This document shows positions 1-8,569 of a DNA stretch of 64,000 nt, piece by piece. How positions within the stretch are numbered: position 1 is the first letter of the stretch; each line of letters starts with the position of its first letter. Position numbers and translations under genes: made by a program. Source of the stretch: Oceanipulchritudo coccoides (lineage in GTDB: Bacteria > Verrucomicrobiota > Verrucomicrobiia > Opitutales > Oceanipulchritudinaceae); contig NZ_JAAGNX010000002.1 of NCBI RefSeq assembly GCF_010500615.1, forward strand, positions 238,990 through 302,989, written 5' to 3'. The notes beneath the pieces were generated by a model, which saw only the letters and a program-made list of their open reading frames with translations, was not told where the DNA came from and did no database searches.

Positions 1-473
1 TCTCATTTTTCAACCTGCTGCGCAATTCATCCGACCTGCGCTTTGCAGAATTTCTCTGGATTCATGATCTATCCATGCCGGATGCGACCATTCCCATTCC
101 CGGGGATGCCGCGCTCCCTTTTATCGGAACGGCCATCAATATCCTCCCCTTCATCTGGGTTGTCTCCATGTACTTCCAGATGAAGATGATGCCCACCCCA
201 TCCATCGATAATGCCCAGACAAAGATTATCAAATGGATGCCTTTCATCTTCTTCCCCTTCACTTACTACTTCTCGAGCGGACTTGTCCTCTACTGGACCA
301 CAACCAACTGCTTCTCCATCTTCCAGCAGTGGATTACAAACCGCACCCGCGACGAAGAGGACGTTGCCATTGAGGAGGAAATTGCTGAAATGGAAGACAA
401 GAAAAAGGGCAAGCTCCCTTCCGGGCCGCTCATTTCGAAGAAAAAGAAGAACCGGAAAAAGGATTCCCGCTAA
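1..473 (+). CDS. yidC: Membrane protein insertase YidC, C-terminal part (5' end outside window)
   Basis: Only the C-terminal ~156 residues are visible; the first full codon is at position 3. YidC inserts and folds inner-membrane proteins, alone or with SecYEG. The fragment shows the family's end: FNLLRNSSDLRFAEFLWIHD, then LSMPD, two hydrophobic helices (around INILPFIWVVSMYFQMKMMP and WMPFIFFPFTYYFSSGLVLY), WTTTNCFSIFQQW, and a highly charged Lys-rich cytosolic tail that ends KKKKNRKKDSR. yebC follows 45 bp downstream on the same strand. yidC is normally part of the origin-proximal rpmH-rnpA-yidC group, which would lie to the left of this window. The identification is firm from the last two membrane helices and the tail. 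Confidence 0.93.
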   Translation, partial: SFFNLLRNSSDLRFAEFLWIHDLSMPDATIPIPGDAALPFIGTAINILPFIWVVSMYFQMKMMPTPSIDNAQTKIIKWMPFIFFPFTYYFSSGLVLYWTTTNCFSIFQQWITNRTRDEEDVAIEEEIAEMEDKKKGKLPSGPLISKKKKNRKKDSR

Positions 474-518
474 GTTAGTTTCATAATAGAACCACACACA
501 CTTAACAGGTAGAAGGAT

Positions 519-1271
519 ATGTCAGGACACAGCAAATGGGCGACGACGAAGCGCCACAAAGCCGCCATCGATGCCAAACGTGGCAAAATTTTCAGTGCCA
601 TTTCCAAGGACTTGACCTTGGCGGCCCGTAACGGGGGAGGCGACCCCGAGTTCAATCCGCGCCTTCGTACGTTCATCAACAAGGCCAAAGCGGCCAATAT
701 GCCGGCAGACAATATCGACCGGGCCATAAAGAAGGGGACCGGTGAACTTCCGGGAGTGGAATACTTTGAGTTGTTATACGAGGGGTATGGCCCGGGCGGT
801 ATCGGAATCATCGTCCAGGTGACGACTGACAATAAAAACCGTGCCGCCAGCGAGGTCCGGTCCACATTCTCCAAACAGGGAGGCAATCTTGCCCAACCGG
901 GATCCGTACAACACTTTTTCACCCGGCAGGGTCAGTTTCTCATTGATTCGGCGAAAGCCACCGAAGACCAGTTGATGGAAATCGGGCTCGAAAACGGGGC
1001 TGAGGACATCATTAACAACGATGACCATTTCGAAATGCGCTGCGCCATGACTGAGTTTGACGACTTGTCATCCGCTCTTGAAAAAGCGGGTGTTGAGCCG
1101 GACAGCGCCGAGCTCGCCTACATTCCGGGAAACGTCACGCCGCTCGAGGACAAGGAAACGGTGCAAAAACTTCTTCGTCTGACAAGTGCTCTGGAGGATC
1201 TGGACGATGTCCAGAACGTCTACGACAACTCCGAGTTTGACGCCAGCCTGATAGACGACGAAGAAGCCTAG
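519..1271 (+). CDS. yebC: YebC/PmpR family DNA-binding regulatory protein
   Basis: 250 residues, the normal family length. The protein opens with the family hallmark MSGHSKWATTKRHKAAIDAK, followed by GKIFSAISKDLTLAARNGGG and NPRLRTFINKAKAANMPADN. Later it shows YEGYGPGGIGIIVQVTTDN and EVRSTFSKQGGNL. YebC-family proteins bind DNA and act as transcriptional regulators; some members help ribosomes through proline stretches. The ATG is preceded by an AAGGAT ribosome-binding site. It probably shares a transcript with yidC, since the gap is only 45 bp. The C-terminus is unusually acidic (EDLDDVQNVYDNSEFDASL). Which of the two family functions applies here cannot be told from sequence. Confidence 0.95.
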   Translation: MSGHSKWATTKRHKAAIDAKRGKIFSAISKDLTLAARNGGGDPEFNPRLRTFINKAKAANMPADNIDRAIKKGTGELPGVEYFELLYEGYGPGGIGIIVQVTTDNKNRAASEVRSTFSKQGGNLAQPGSVQHFFTRQGQFLIDSAKATEDQLMEIGLENGAEDIINNDDHFEMRCAMTEFDDLSSALEKAGVEPDSAELAYIPGNVTPLEDKETVQKLLRLTSALEDLDDVQNVYDNSEFDASLIDDEEA

Positions 1272-1399
1272 TTTCCGGCCTTTACGCAGCCTTTACAAAG
1301 GGGCCCGACAGGGTCACTGGCTGTAAATTTTTGTTAAATCGTCCCTTATAAAAAGGGTTTGATTTGCGGTGTGGAGCAGTCTAAGGCTTTATAGAACGC

Positions 1400-2560
1400 A
1401 TGGCCACATCTACAGCAGCAGCGCCGGGCCGCTCATCCTCCATGTCTGGAAAGAAAAAAGTTTCCTTCTGGGAGAGTCAGCGACTGGCAAAGGTTAAACA
1501 ATATGAGAAGCAGGCAAAGCGGAAGAAGATCAAGCTCGACCAGCTGACCATCTTCACCCAGCAGCTTTCTTCCATGCTTGAAGCGGGGTTGCCTCTGGTC
1601 TCCGCGCTGGAGGCACTACAGGACCAGACCGAAGATCCGGTTTTCCAGATCATCATCCGGAATGTGCGCCATGATGTATCCGGGGGTACCGCCTTCTCCG
1701 AGGCTGTGACCAAATACCCGAATGCCTTCCCGAACTTGTTCACCTCCATGGTGGAAGCCGGTGAAGCATCAGGCGGGCTGGCCAGCATTCTCGGCAAAGT
1801 CGCCATCTACTTTGAAGACACGGTCAAGCTGACCAAGAAAGTCAAAAGCGCGATGACATACCCGATTGCGGTCATTGCCCTGGCTGTGGCACTGGTTCAG
1901 GTCCTTCTCATCTTTGTTATTCCTGTCTTCGCAGATATGTTCTCCAGCTTCGGGAAAGAGCTGCCAAAGCCGACCCTCTTGCTGATCGCGACGTCCAACT
2001 TTCTCAAATCATACATCATTTACCTGATTATTGGTTTCATCGGCCTTTGGTATCTGATCAAAAGGATTGTCAAGACCCCGCGGGGCCGCCGGGCGAAGGA
2101 TGTTTTCTTCATGAAAGTGCCCATTCTGGGCGACCTGCTTCAGAAAATCGCCCTTTCCCGCTTTTGCCGGACCTACGCGATTCTTCTCCGGAGCGGTGTT
2201 CCCATCCTGCGTACCCTGGAGATTGTTTCAAATGCCAGTGGTAACACCTATATCGAGCGAAGCTGCAAGGATATCAGCCGCAATATCAGCCAAGGGGGCC
2301 AACTCTCTGAAACAATTGCGGACATCCCCTACTTTCCCCCAACCGTCAAGCACATGGCGCGCGCGGGTGAACAAACCGGGAATGTGGATGGCATGATGGG
2401 CAAGATTGCCGACTTTTATGATGCTGAGATCGAGACGACAGTTGATTCCCTGACATCACTCATGGAACCAGCCTTGATTGTCTTCCTAGGGATTGTCATC
2501 GGCTCGATCGTCATGGCCATGTTCCTCCCGATCTTCAACCTTGCCGGCGCCATCTCCTGA
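1400..2560 (+). CDS. pilC: Type IV pilus / type II secretion inner-membrane platform protein PilC
   Basis: 386 residues, typical for PilC/GspF, which forms the inner-membrane platform on which the PilB and PilT motors act. Two tandem T2SSF domains are visible. The first spans roughly residues 45-170 (QLTIFTQQLSSMLEAGLPLV, then MVEAGEASGGL). The second spans roughly 250-375 (RFCRTYAILLRSGVPILRTL, then MARAGEQTGNVDGM). Hydrophobic helices lie near 155-180, 200-220 and 358-382. A second ATG at 1442 would give a 372-residue protein that starts MSGKKKVSFW; the extra 14 residues are low-complexity. Three cognate ATPases lie 3-8 kb downstream, but purC and trpS intervene. No pilin, pilMNOPQ or prepilin peptidase gene is in the window. 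Confidence 0.93.
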   Translation: MATSTAAAPGRSSSMSGKKKVSFWESQRLAKVKQYEKQAKRKKIKLDQLTIFTQQLSSMLEAGLPLVSALEALQDQTEDPVFQIIIRNVRHDVSGGTAFSEAVTKYPNAFPNLFTSMVEAGEASGGLASILGKVAIYFEDTVKLTKKVKSAMTYPIAVIALAVALVQVLLIFVIPVFADMFSSFGKELPKPTLLLIATSNFLKSYIIYLIIGFIGLWYLIKRIVKTPRGRRAKDVFFMKVPILGDLLQKIALSRFCRTYAILLRSGVPILRTLEIVSNASGNTYIERSCKDISRNISQGGQLSETIADIPYFPPTVKHMARAGEQTGNVDGMMGKIADFYDAEIETTVDSLTSLMEPALIVFLGIVIGSIVMAMFLPIFNLAGAIS

Positions 2561-2651
2561 TCTTGCAGGTCACAATCAGGCCTGCACCGGGAGTTTGGAT
2601 AATTTCCTTTTCGCTCGCACGAATTGCCCTAGGGTCAATGACAGCATTTGA

Positions 2652-3539
2652 ATGGGGAATCCGCCAAAACGTATTGAGATCAAGGGAAAACTGAGGCCAG
2701 AGAAGGATGAAATCCTCCTTCTGGACAACCATGGCCTGTTGAACCTGTTCAATATCCTGGAACGGCAACTGGAGGGCTTGAATGCCCTTATTCGGGAGGA
2801 TAAGCTAAAGTCATACTCACAGTTCTGCGTGCATATCCTCATGGTGATTTCCGAGGGGGATCTGGAAGAGAAAATTCCGGGCATTGAGAAGGAGCTGGAG
2901 GAGCTCACAACTTATATCCGGGGGTTGATAGAGCGGAAACCCCGGCACCTGGAGTTTTTCAGGGGGATTCTCGAAACGGTTGAAGTGGCACATGTCCGCC
3001 TGCAGGAGTTGAACGAGGACCGGCTCAGCTGGAGAAGCATTCCCTTGGCAGAATTTCGTTCAAGGTTGAACCAGTTCCTGAGTGCAACGGAAAGAGTCAG
3101 TCGAGGCAAATTCCACTTTGTTTATCCGCCCGAAGAGGTTTCCCCGCTCAGTTACAAGATCAACTTTCAGATCAATTCGCAAAATGAGGAATTGATGGCT
3201 CCACCAGTCCTGCATGACACAATACGGGATATCGTTGGCAATGCCCGGAAATACTCCCCTCCAGGCACGGAAATTACGATTGTTTTGCAGGAAACTGAGC
3301 CACCGGGGATAGAATTAAGCGTTTCAGATAGTGGAATTGGTATTCCAGAAACTGAAATAGAGAAGGTCGTGGAATACGGCTACCGCGCCACAAACGCGAT
3401 GGACCGCAACACCATGGGAGCCGGCCTTGGGCTCACAAAGGCCTATTTGCTGAGCCGGAAATTCGGTGGCCGCTTCATAATTGAAAGCACCGAGGGAAAG
3501 GGCGCCAAATTCCAATTGAGCTTGTTTCGACCAACTTGA
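2652..3539 (+). CDS. Soluble orphan sensor histidine kinase-like protein
   Basis: 295 residues with no membrane segment and no recognisable PAS or GAF sensor. The C-terminal HATPase_c domain is clear: N box around DTIRDIVGNARKYSPPG, G1 box DSGIGIP, G2 box GAGLGLTKAYLLSRKFGG, then a GKGAKFQLSLF end. The N-terminal helical half carries a candidate phospho-acceptor His27 in DNHGLLNLFNILERQLEGL, which is unlike the usual HE-x-R/N-x-P H box. The gene lies 91 bp after pilC on the same strand and could be co-transcribed. No response regulator is adjacent, so its partner is unknown. It might act on pilus control, by analogy with PilS or Chp-type kinases, but that is only a contextual guess. Confidence 0.75.
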   Translation: MGNPPKRIEIKGKLRPEKDEILLLDNHGLLNLFNILERQLEGLNALIREDKLKSYSQFCVHILMVISEGDLEEKIPGIEKELEELTTYIRGLIERKPRHLEFFRGILETVEVAHVRLQELNEDRLSWRSIPLAEFRSRLNQFLSATERVSRGKFHFVYPPEEVSPLSYKINFQINSQNEELMAPPVLHDTIRDIVGNARKYSPPGTEITIVLQETEPPGIELSVSDSGIGIPETEIEKVVEYGYRATNAMDRNTMGAGLGLTKAYLLSRKFGGRFIIESTEGKGAKFQLSLFRPT

Positions 3540-3548
3540 AGATCGAAG

Positions 3549-3626
3549 TGGCATCCCGTAGGAGATTTGAACTCCTGTCGCCGGGATGAAAACCCGGTGT
3601 CCTAGGCCTGGCTAGACGAACGGGAC
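3549..3626 (-). tRNA. tRNA-Glu (anticodon TTC)
   Basis: Read on the minus strand, the 78-nt sequence folds as a complete cloverleaf. The acceptor stem is GTCCCGT/ACGGGAT, the D arm includes TCGTCTAG...CTAGGACA, and the anticodon stem CCGGG/CCCGG encloses the loop TTTTCAT with anticodon TTC. The T arm is GGAG-TTCAAAT-CTCC, the discriminator base is G, and the 3' CCA is encoded. The layout closely matches the known bacterial tRNA-Glu. The first pair is G1-U72. The gene is antisense to its surroundings and starts only 9 bp past the histidine kinase stop codon. Confidence 0.95.
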
Positions 3627-3640
3627 CCTTGGAAAGATGC

Positions 3641-3678
3641 AAAAAGCTACGCGGAGAGGGTCCTCCCGCAAGCTTTTT
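3641..3678 (+). terminator. Long hairpin, probable intrinsic terminator before purC
   Basis: An 8-bp outer stem AAAAAGCT/AGCTTTTT encloses a second stem GCGG-A-GAGG/CCTC-CCGC with one bulged A. On the plus strand it sits after the pilC/kinase genes and the antisense tRNA, and before purC. The T run is only five bases and lies within the stem. It is nearly symmetric, so it could also act on the minus strand just upstream of the tRNA. Confidence 0.5.
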
Positions 3679-3736
3679 CTAAAAAAAATTGCGCCTCGCA
3701 CAAATATCAGCACGGTGTTGCCTTTTTCCGGTAACA

Positions 3737-4663
3737 ATGAGCCTACACATGGACGCAAGAACTCTGCGGGAGGCACTTCCAAAGGAAGCCCTTCTGCAAC
3801 TGCCTGAACTACCCTTTAAAAAGGTTGGTTCTGGCAAGGTCAGGGAGATTTATGACACGGGGGAGGCCTTCCTGATTATTGCCACTGACCGGTTGAGTGC
3901 ATTTGACGTTGTTCTGCCTGATGGAATTCCCGGAAAGGGAATAATCCTTACCCAGATCAGCTTGTTCTGGTTTGAAGAGACAGCCTCCTTGATCAGGAAT
4001 CATCTGGTGCCGGGCCACGCCGAGGCCCTTTCAGAATTGCTTTATGATCACAAATCCCTGATCCCGAGGTCCATGCTGGTCCACAAACGCCAGCCATTGT
4101 CTATTGAGGCTGTGGTGCGGCAGTATCTGGCCGGGAGCGGCTGGAAGGATTATCTGAAAACCGGGAGTCTCTTCGGGCTTCCCGTACCAAGTGGTTTGAG
4201 GGAAAGTGAATCCCTTCCGGTGCCCTTCTTTACCCCGACAACAAAGGCGCAGGCTGGTGAGCATGATATTCCCATCACACCGGAGGAGGGCTACAGCCTC
4301 GTTGGTGAGTCACGATTTGAAGAAGTTCGGGATATCAGTTTGAAACTCTTTGCTCTTGGTTCCGCGGCGGCCCGGGCCTGTGGCCTGATTCTGGCCGACA
4401 CAAAATTTGAATTTGGAACGGATGGCAGCGGGAAGCTCTCGCTGATCGATGAAATCCTCACACCCGATTCCTCGCGGTACTGGCCGAAGGACAGCTATGA
4501 GCCGGGACAGCCACAGAAGGCGTTCGACAAGCAATATGTCCGGGACTACCTGGAAACGCTTGATTGGGACAAGACCGCTCCGGGTCCCAAGTTGCCACAG
4601 GAAATCATCCTGCAAACCCAGGCCCGCTACCTTGAAGCGGCCGATAAACTTCTGCCTAAATAA
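3737..4663 (+). CDS. purC: Phosphoribosylaminoimidazole-succinocarboxamide synthase (SAICAR synthetase)
   Basis: Catalyses the ATP-dependent joining of CAIR and aspartate in purine synthesis. Visible motifs are GSGKVREIYD, then DRLSAFDVVLPDGIPGKG, SIEAVVRQYLAGSGWKDY and IDEILTPDSSRYWP. The chosen ATG at 3737 (MSLHMDARTL) gives 308 residues; another ATG at 3749 is equally possible. An in-frame TTG at 3689 would add 16 residues of unlikely composition. At about 308 residues it is the long ADE1-like form (yeast enzyme about 306) and not the roughly 240-residue E. coli type. trpS starts 3 bp after its stop codon, so the two are likely co-transcribed. Confidence 0.93.
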   Translation: MSLHMDARTLREALPKEALLQLPELPFKKVGSGKVREIYDTGEAFLIIATDRLSAFDVVLPDGIPGKGIILTQISLFWFEETASLIRNHLVPGHAEALSELLYDHKSLIPRSMLVHKRQPLSIEAVVRQYLAGSGWKDYLKTGSLFGLPVPSGLRESESLPVPFFTPTTKAQAGEHDIPITPEEGYSLVGESRFEEVRDISLKLFALGSAAARACGLILADTKFEFGTDGSGKLSLIDEILTPDSSRYWPKDSYEPGQPQKAFDKQYVRDYLETLDWDKTAPGPKLPQEIILQTQARYLEAADKLLPK

Positions 4664-4666
4664 TTT

Positions 4667-5674
4667 ATGTCCAGCCCAGAAAAGAAAGTCATCCTTACTT
4701 GTGCCCAGCCAACCGGGCAGCTCCATCTTGGAAATTATTTCGGGGCTCTTCGTAACTGGGCGTCGATGATAGACGATTACGAATGCTTTTTTGGGATTGT
4801 CGACCAGCATGCGATCACCCTCCCCTATGTCCCCGCGGAGCTTCGTCAAGCGACTTACCGTAACCTGGCGCTCTATATCGCCTGTGGGCTTGATCCCTCG
4901 AAGTGCCATCTCTTTTGCCAGAGCCACATCATCGGCCACACCGAACTGGCGTGGGTCCTCGGATGCCTTTGTCCGATCGGCCAGCTTGAGAGGATGACCC
5001 AGTTCAAGGACAAATCCCAGCGGGAGGACAGTGGGTTTATTGGTGCGGGTTTATTAAATTACCCGGTTTTAATGGCGGCGGATATCTTGTTGTACAATGC
5101 CGACCGCGTCCCGGTTGGAGAAGACCAGAAGCAACACGTAGAGCTTTGCCGCGACTTGGCCATCAAGTTCAACAACACTTATTCGGAAACCTTTCGGGTG
5201 CCGGAAGTCTATATCCCGAAGACAGGTGCCCGGATCAAGTCGCTACAGGATCCCTTGAAGAAAATGTCTAAATCCGATGCAAACCAATCGGGTTGTGTGT
5301 ATTTGCTGGATTCCCCAAAGACTATCCGCAAGAAAATCCGCTCGGCGGTGACGGATTCCGGGAGCGAGGTAAGGGCAGGCAAAGACAAACCGGGCATCAC
5401 CAACCTCCTGACAATTTTCAGCTCAGCAACCGGGCGCAGTGTTGAGGATCTCGAAAAACAATTCGAGGGATCACAATACGGGCCCTTCAAGGACGCTGTG
5501 GCAGATGCGGTGATCAATGCCCTTGAACCCATTCAGGCGAAGTATGAGGAAATCCACAACGACAAGGCCTACCTTGACTCGGTTTTCAAGCAGGGGGCTG
5601 AAGTCGCCCAAAAGCGCGCCTATAAGATGATTTCAAAAGTCTACCGCAAGGCAGGCTTTGCCCCGCGTACCTGA
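4667..5674 (+). CDS. trpS: Tryptophan--tRNA ligase
   Basis: 335 residues, the usual length for bacterial TrpRS, a class I synthetase that charges tRNA-Trp. The HIGH-type signature appears at the N-terminus as QPTGQLHLGNYFGAL, and the KMSKS loop as KKMSKSDANQSG. The family motif GLLNYPVLMAADILLYNAD and VPVGEDQKQHVELCRDLA lie between them. It starts 3 bp after purC, which indicates translational coupling or at least a shared transcript. Confidence 0.96.
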   Translation: MSSPEKKVILTCAQPTGQLHLGNYFGALRNWASMIDDYECFFGIVDQHAITLPYVPAELRQATYRNLALYIACGLDPSKCHLFCQSHIIGHTELAWVLGCLCPIGQLERMTQFKDKSQREDSGFIGAGLLNYPVLMAADILLYNADRVPVGEDQKQHVELCRDLAIKFNNTYSETFRVPEVYIPKTGARIKSLQDPLKKMSKSDANQSGCVYLLDSPKTIRKKIRSAVTDSGSEVRAGKDKPGITNLLTIFSSATGRSVEDLEKQFEGSQYGPFKDAVADAVINALEPIQAKYEEIHNDKAYLDSVFKQGAEVAQKRAYKMISKVYRKAGFAPRT

Positions 5675-5752
5675 TTCCGGGCATTTGAATTGCCCGGATT
5701 TAGCCAGTTCGAGGGCTGGTGTTGATTGCAGGTGTTGGTTTTCTGGGAACTG

Positions 5753-7345
5753 ATGCCCAGTTACCGTCCGTTTCTCACACCTTTATTACCAAAGTCGCTG
5801 TCAGGGGTTGCTCAAGCGCGCAGAGAGCCTCCCAAGTCACCATTGGAGGAAGAGGCGCTCCTCGGTGGCTTCCAGGGCCAGGAGGAAAGGATATGGACGC
5901 TCTTGGAGCAGAAGGTAAAGGAATCGTTTGGGATATCGCTGTTGCTCGACCTGCCTGAAAAATGCAGGGTTGTTTCCTGCCCGGGAATGATCCGGCAAAG
6001 GACCCCAAATCGCTTTCTTGTTCTGCAAACCCCGCATACAAACTGGTTTCTGATCGAACAGCCGGCTTCAATCCCCTTGATTGACATGTATTCCGTCGAA
6101 GACCAGAGGGCTGCCATCGCACGGCCGACCCTTTTCGCAAGGCTTTGGCGGGAAATGGAGAACGTTGGAGAACCTGAGGTTGCACCGGACCTTCAAGTCG
6201 AAGAATCCAGCGAGAAAACCGCCCGGGCACTGGAGAAATACATCACCGCATTGGTGCAGATGGGCGATCCGTCCGATTGGCATCTGGAACCGGGCCAGGA
6301 TGGATTCCGCTCGCGGCTCCGAATTGATGGCCGCCTTCAATTGGACGAGTTCATCCCAGCTGCGAAGGGCCGGTGGCTCATCAACTCACTTGTCTCAGTC
6401 ATCGGGCTGAATCCTGCCGCAGGTATCGCCTCAGAAGGACAGTTACTGCATCGGTTGCCTTCGGGAAAAGAGATTCCGCTGAGGGTTTCCATGATCCCCT
6501 CCCAGCACGGTCCAGCGGTTGTGATGCGCTTCCTCTATCCGCTGGAGAAAAGGAAAATGCATCTGGAAATACTGGGCCTGCCACCAGAAGACACGGAAGT
6601 GCTTACCCACCGCTATCAGGCGGGCCGCGGATTGTGGCTCGTCGTGGGCCCAACGGGATCGGGAAAGTCGACAACCCTGCGTGCGTTCCTGCAGCTTTCG
6701 ATAAAGGCGCAGGAAAAAGTTCTGGCCGTTGAGGATCCTGTTGAATTTCCCCTGCCTGGGGCGCACCACCTGTCGGTTGGGGCCCCGCCAGGACTGACAT
6801 GGACGCGGGCACTCCGCGCATTTCTGCGCCAGGCCCCGGATTCCGTTCTAATTGGGGAAATCCGGGATGAGGAAACGGCTACCATCGCACTGCAAGCGGC
6901 GAGGACAGGCCACCGGATTTTGAGCACACTGCATGCCCGTGATAATCCCGGGGTTAAACGGCGTTTATGCGACCTTGGACAGCCTTCGGATTCACTGGAT
7001 AGCGTCTGTGAGTGTATTCTGCATCAGCGCTTGCTCCCACGGTTATGCCCCCATTGTCGCAGTCTGGCGCCTGTATCACAGGCTGCCTCGGCTGAAATTC
7101 GCCGCGCGGGCCTCCCTGTTCCAGCAACGCTGGCATCAGGAAAAGGATGCACGCATTGCCATTCGGGTGTTAAAGGAAGAATGCCCATCTTCTCTTCCGG
7201 AGACTTCAGTCCAAGGAGCGAGACCCGGATTGAACTGCAGAGATCCGCATGGAATGCTGTTTTTCGGCACGAGGTGTCTCTCAATGATGCCCTTCCGCAC
7301 CTTTCAGAACCTCTCCGCTCCCGTTTTGGGATTTGCCAACCGTAA
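5753..7345 (+). CDS. PilB/GspE-type secretion ATPase (first copy)
   Basis: A hexameric assembly ATPase of the type IV pilus/type II secretion family, acting on the cytoplasmic face below PilC. Counting from ATG 5753 (530 aa), a divergent N-terminal domain runs to about residue 150. It is followed by SDWHLEPG (replacing the usual SDIHIEP), Walker [10 protein letters not shown] near 299-306, VEDPVEFPLPGAHH, and Walker B with RQAPDSVLIGEIRDEETA. The PilB zinc-binding cysteines are present as LCPHC and GCTHCHSGVKGR. An in-frame TTG at 5726 would add nine residues; I prefer the ATG, which follows a GGGAAC stretch. The N-terminal MshEN-like domain is too diverged to call. Confidence 0.85.
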   Translation: MPSYRPFLTPLLPKSLSGVAQARREPPKSPLEEEALLGGFQGQEERIWTLLEQKVKESFGISLLLDLPEKCRVVSCPGMIRQRTPNRFLVLQTPHTNWFLIEQPASIPLIDMYSVEDQRAAIARPTLFARLWREMENVGEPEVAPDLQVEESSEKTARALEKYITALVQMGDPSDWHLEPGQDGFRSRLRIDGRLQLDEFIPAAKGRWLINSLVSVIGLNPAAGIASEGQLLHRLPSGKEIPLRVSMIPSQHGPAVVMRFLYPLEKRKMHLEILGLPPEDTEVLTHRYQAGRGLWLVVGPTGSGKSTTLRAFLQLSIKAQEKVLAVEDPVEFPLPGAHHLSVGAPPGLTWTRALRAFLRQAPDSVLIGEIRDEETATIALQAARTGHRILSTLHARDNPGVKRRLCDLGQPSDSLDSVCECILHQRLLPRLCPHCRSLAPVSQAASAEIRRAGLPVPATLASGKGCTHCHSGVKGRMPIFSSGDFSPRSETRIELQRSAWNAVFRHEVSLNDALPHLSEPLRSRFGICQP

Positions 7346-7421
7346 GCTTTCTGTTAAAAAATCCTAAGTAGCAGGTGTCAGCCTTGGAAGTAACGAGAGA
7401 AACCACAAAATGATTTAAGTT

Positions 7422-8543
7422 ATGACATTAGAAGCAGCAGTTGAAAACGAAGCCATGAATTGCCCGTATGAGATGAACGATCTTCTTGAATTGATGGTCG
7501 ATCAGGAGGCAAGTGATCTTCACTTACAGGTTAATCAAGCGCCAACCTTGCGGATTAGCGGCTCCATGGTTCATGTCGAGGGTCCGCCATTGACCGCCTC
7601 GGACACGAAGGCACTGATGCAGGCCATCACTTCCGACGCCATGCAGGAGCAATTGAAGACACGCGGTGGAGCAGACTTCGGTTTTGCCTTTATGGACCGG
7701 GCGCGCTTTCGCGTGAGCGTTATGAAGGCCAAGGGGAACTACGGCATGGTCTTGCGGACCATTCCAAAGGATCTTTTCGGGCTTCGCCAGATCGGGCTCC
7801 CTGATCACGTGAAGGAGCTTCTTACAAGACCGCGCGGGCTGATCCTGGTTACCGGGCCAACCGGATCCGGCAAGTCGACCACCCTCGCCTCCATGGTCAA
7901 TTGGATCAATGAAAACCGCGATGGACACATCATTACCATTGAAGATCCGATCGAGTACTTTCACGAGCACAAGAACTGTATCATTACACAGCGTGAAGTT
8001 GGCAATGATACGCCATCCTTCTCGGAAGCGCTGAGAGGTGCCCTGCGTCAGGATCCCGACGTCATTCTGGTCGGGGAAATGCGTGACCTTGAAACAATCG
8101 AAGCCGCTGTCTCTGCCGCTGAAACGGGTCACCTTGTTTTTGGTACGCTTCATACGACCGGTGCGGCTCGTACGGTTGATCGCATTGTCGATGCGTTCCC
8201 TGATTCCACCAAGGATCAGATTCGTACGCAACTTGCCTCATCGGTTGTCGCTGTCATCTCCCAGGTCCTTCTCAAGAAAAAAGGTGGTGGCCGTATTGCC
8301 GCATTTGAAATCATGGTGACGACCACTTCCGTCGCCGCCTTGATCCGCGAAAACAAGACCTATCGGATCACCTCCGAGATCCAAACTGGTTCACAATATG
8401 GGATGATTGGCCTGGATGCCCATCTCTCCAGCCTCGTCAACCGTGGCCTTGTTGAGCCAAATGACGCTCTCGAAAAGTCCCAGAGCCCCGTTGAGCTGAA
8501 GCAGAAATTCCGCGAGGCCAATATCAGCTTCACCGACATCTAG
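7422..8543 (+). CDS. pilT: Type IV pilus retraction ATPase PilT
   Basis: 373 residues, typical of PilT, the motor that depolymerises pili during twitching. The N-terminal PAS-like part includes [19 protein letters not shown]. Walker [10 protein letters not shown] is at residues 145-153, the Asp box is [12 protein letters not shown], and Walker B is [14 protein letters not shown] near 213-226. The His box is [19 protein letters not shown]. The PilT-specific C-terminal helix motif appears as [20 protein letters not shown], close to the classical AIRNLIRE region. It lies between two PilB-like genes in the same direction, so opposing motors are encoded together. Confidence 0.94.
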   Translation: MTLEAAVENEAMNCPYEMNDLLELMVDQEASDLHLQVNQAPTLRISGSMVHVEGPPLTASDTKALMQAITSDAMQEQLKTRGGADFGFAFMDRARFRVSVMKAKGNYGMVLRTIPKDLFGLRQIGLPDHVKELLTRPRGLILVTGPTGSGKSTTLASMVNWINENRDGHIITIEDPIEYFHEHKNCIITQREVGNDTPSFSEALRGALRQDPDVILVGEMRDLETIEAAVSAAETGHLVFGTLHTTGAARTVDRIVDAFPDSTKDQIRTQLASSVVAVISQVLLKKKGGGRIAAFEIMVTTTSVAALIRENKTYRITSEIQTGSQYGMIGLDAHLSSLVNRGLVEPNDALEKSQSPVELKQKFREANISFTDI

Positions 8544-8569
8544 GGGAATTCAGGAAACGAAACTGTCCG

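Noticed and set aside
3689-3736. TTG start extending purC by 16 residues
   Set aside because: The extension is not SAICAR-synthetase-like and begins right after the terminator-like hairpin; ATG 3737 or 3749 fits better.
4310-4939. 209-codon minus-strand open frame across purC and trpS
   Set aside because: It overlaps two certain genes and has no domain signature.
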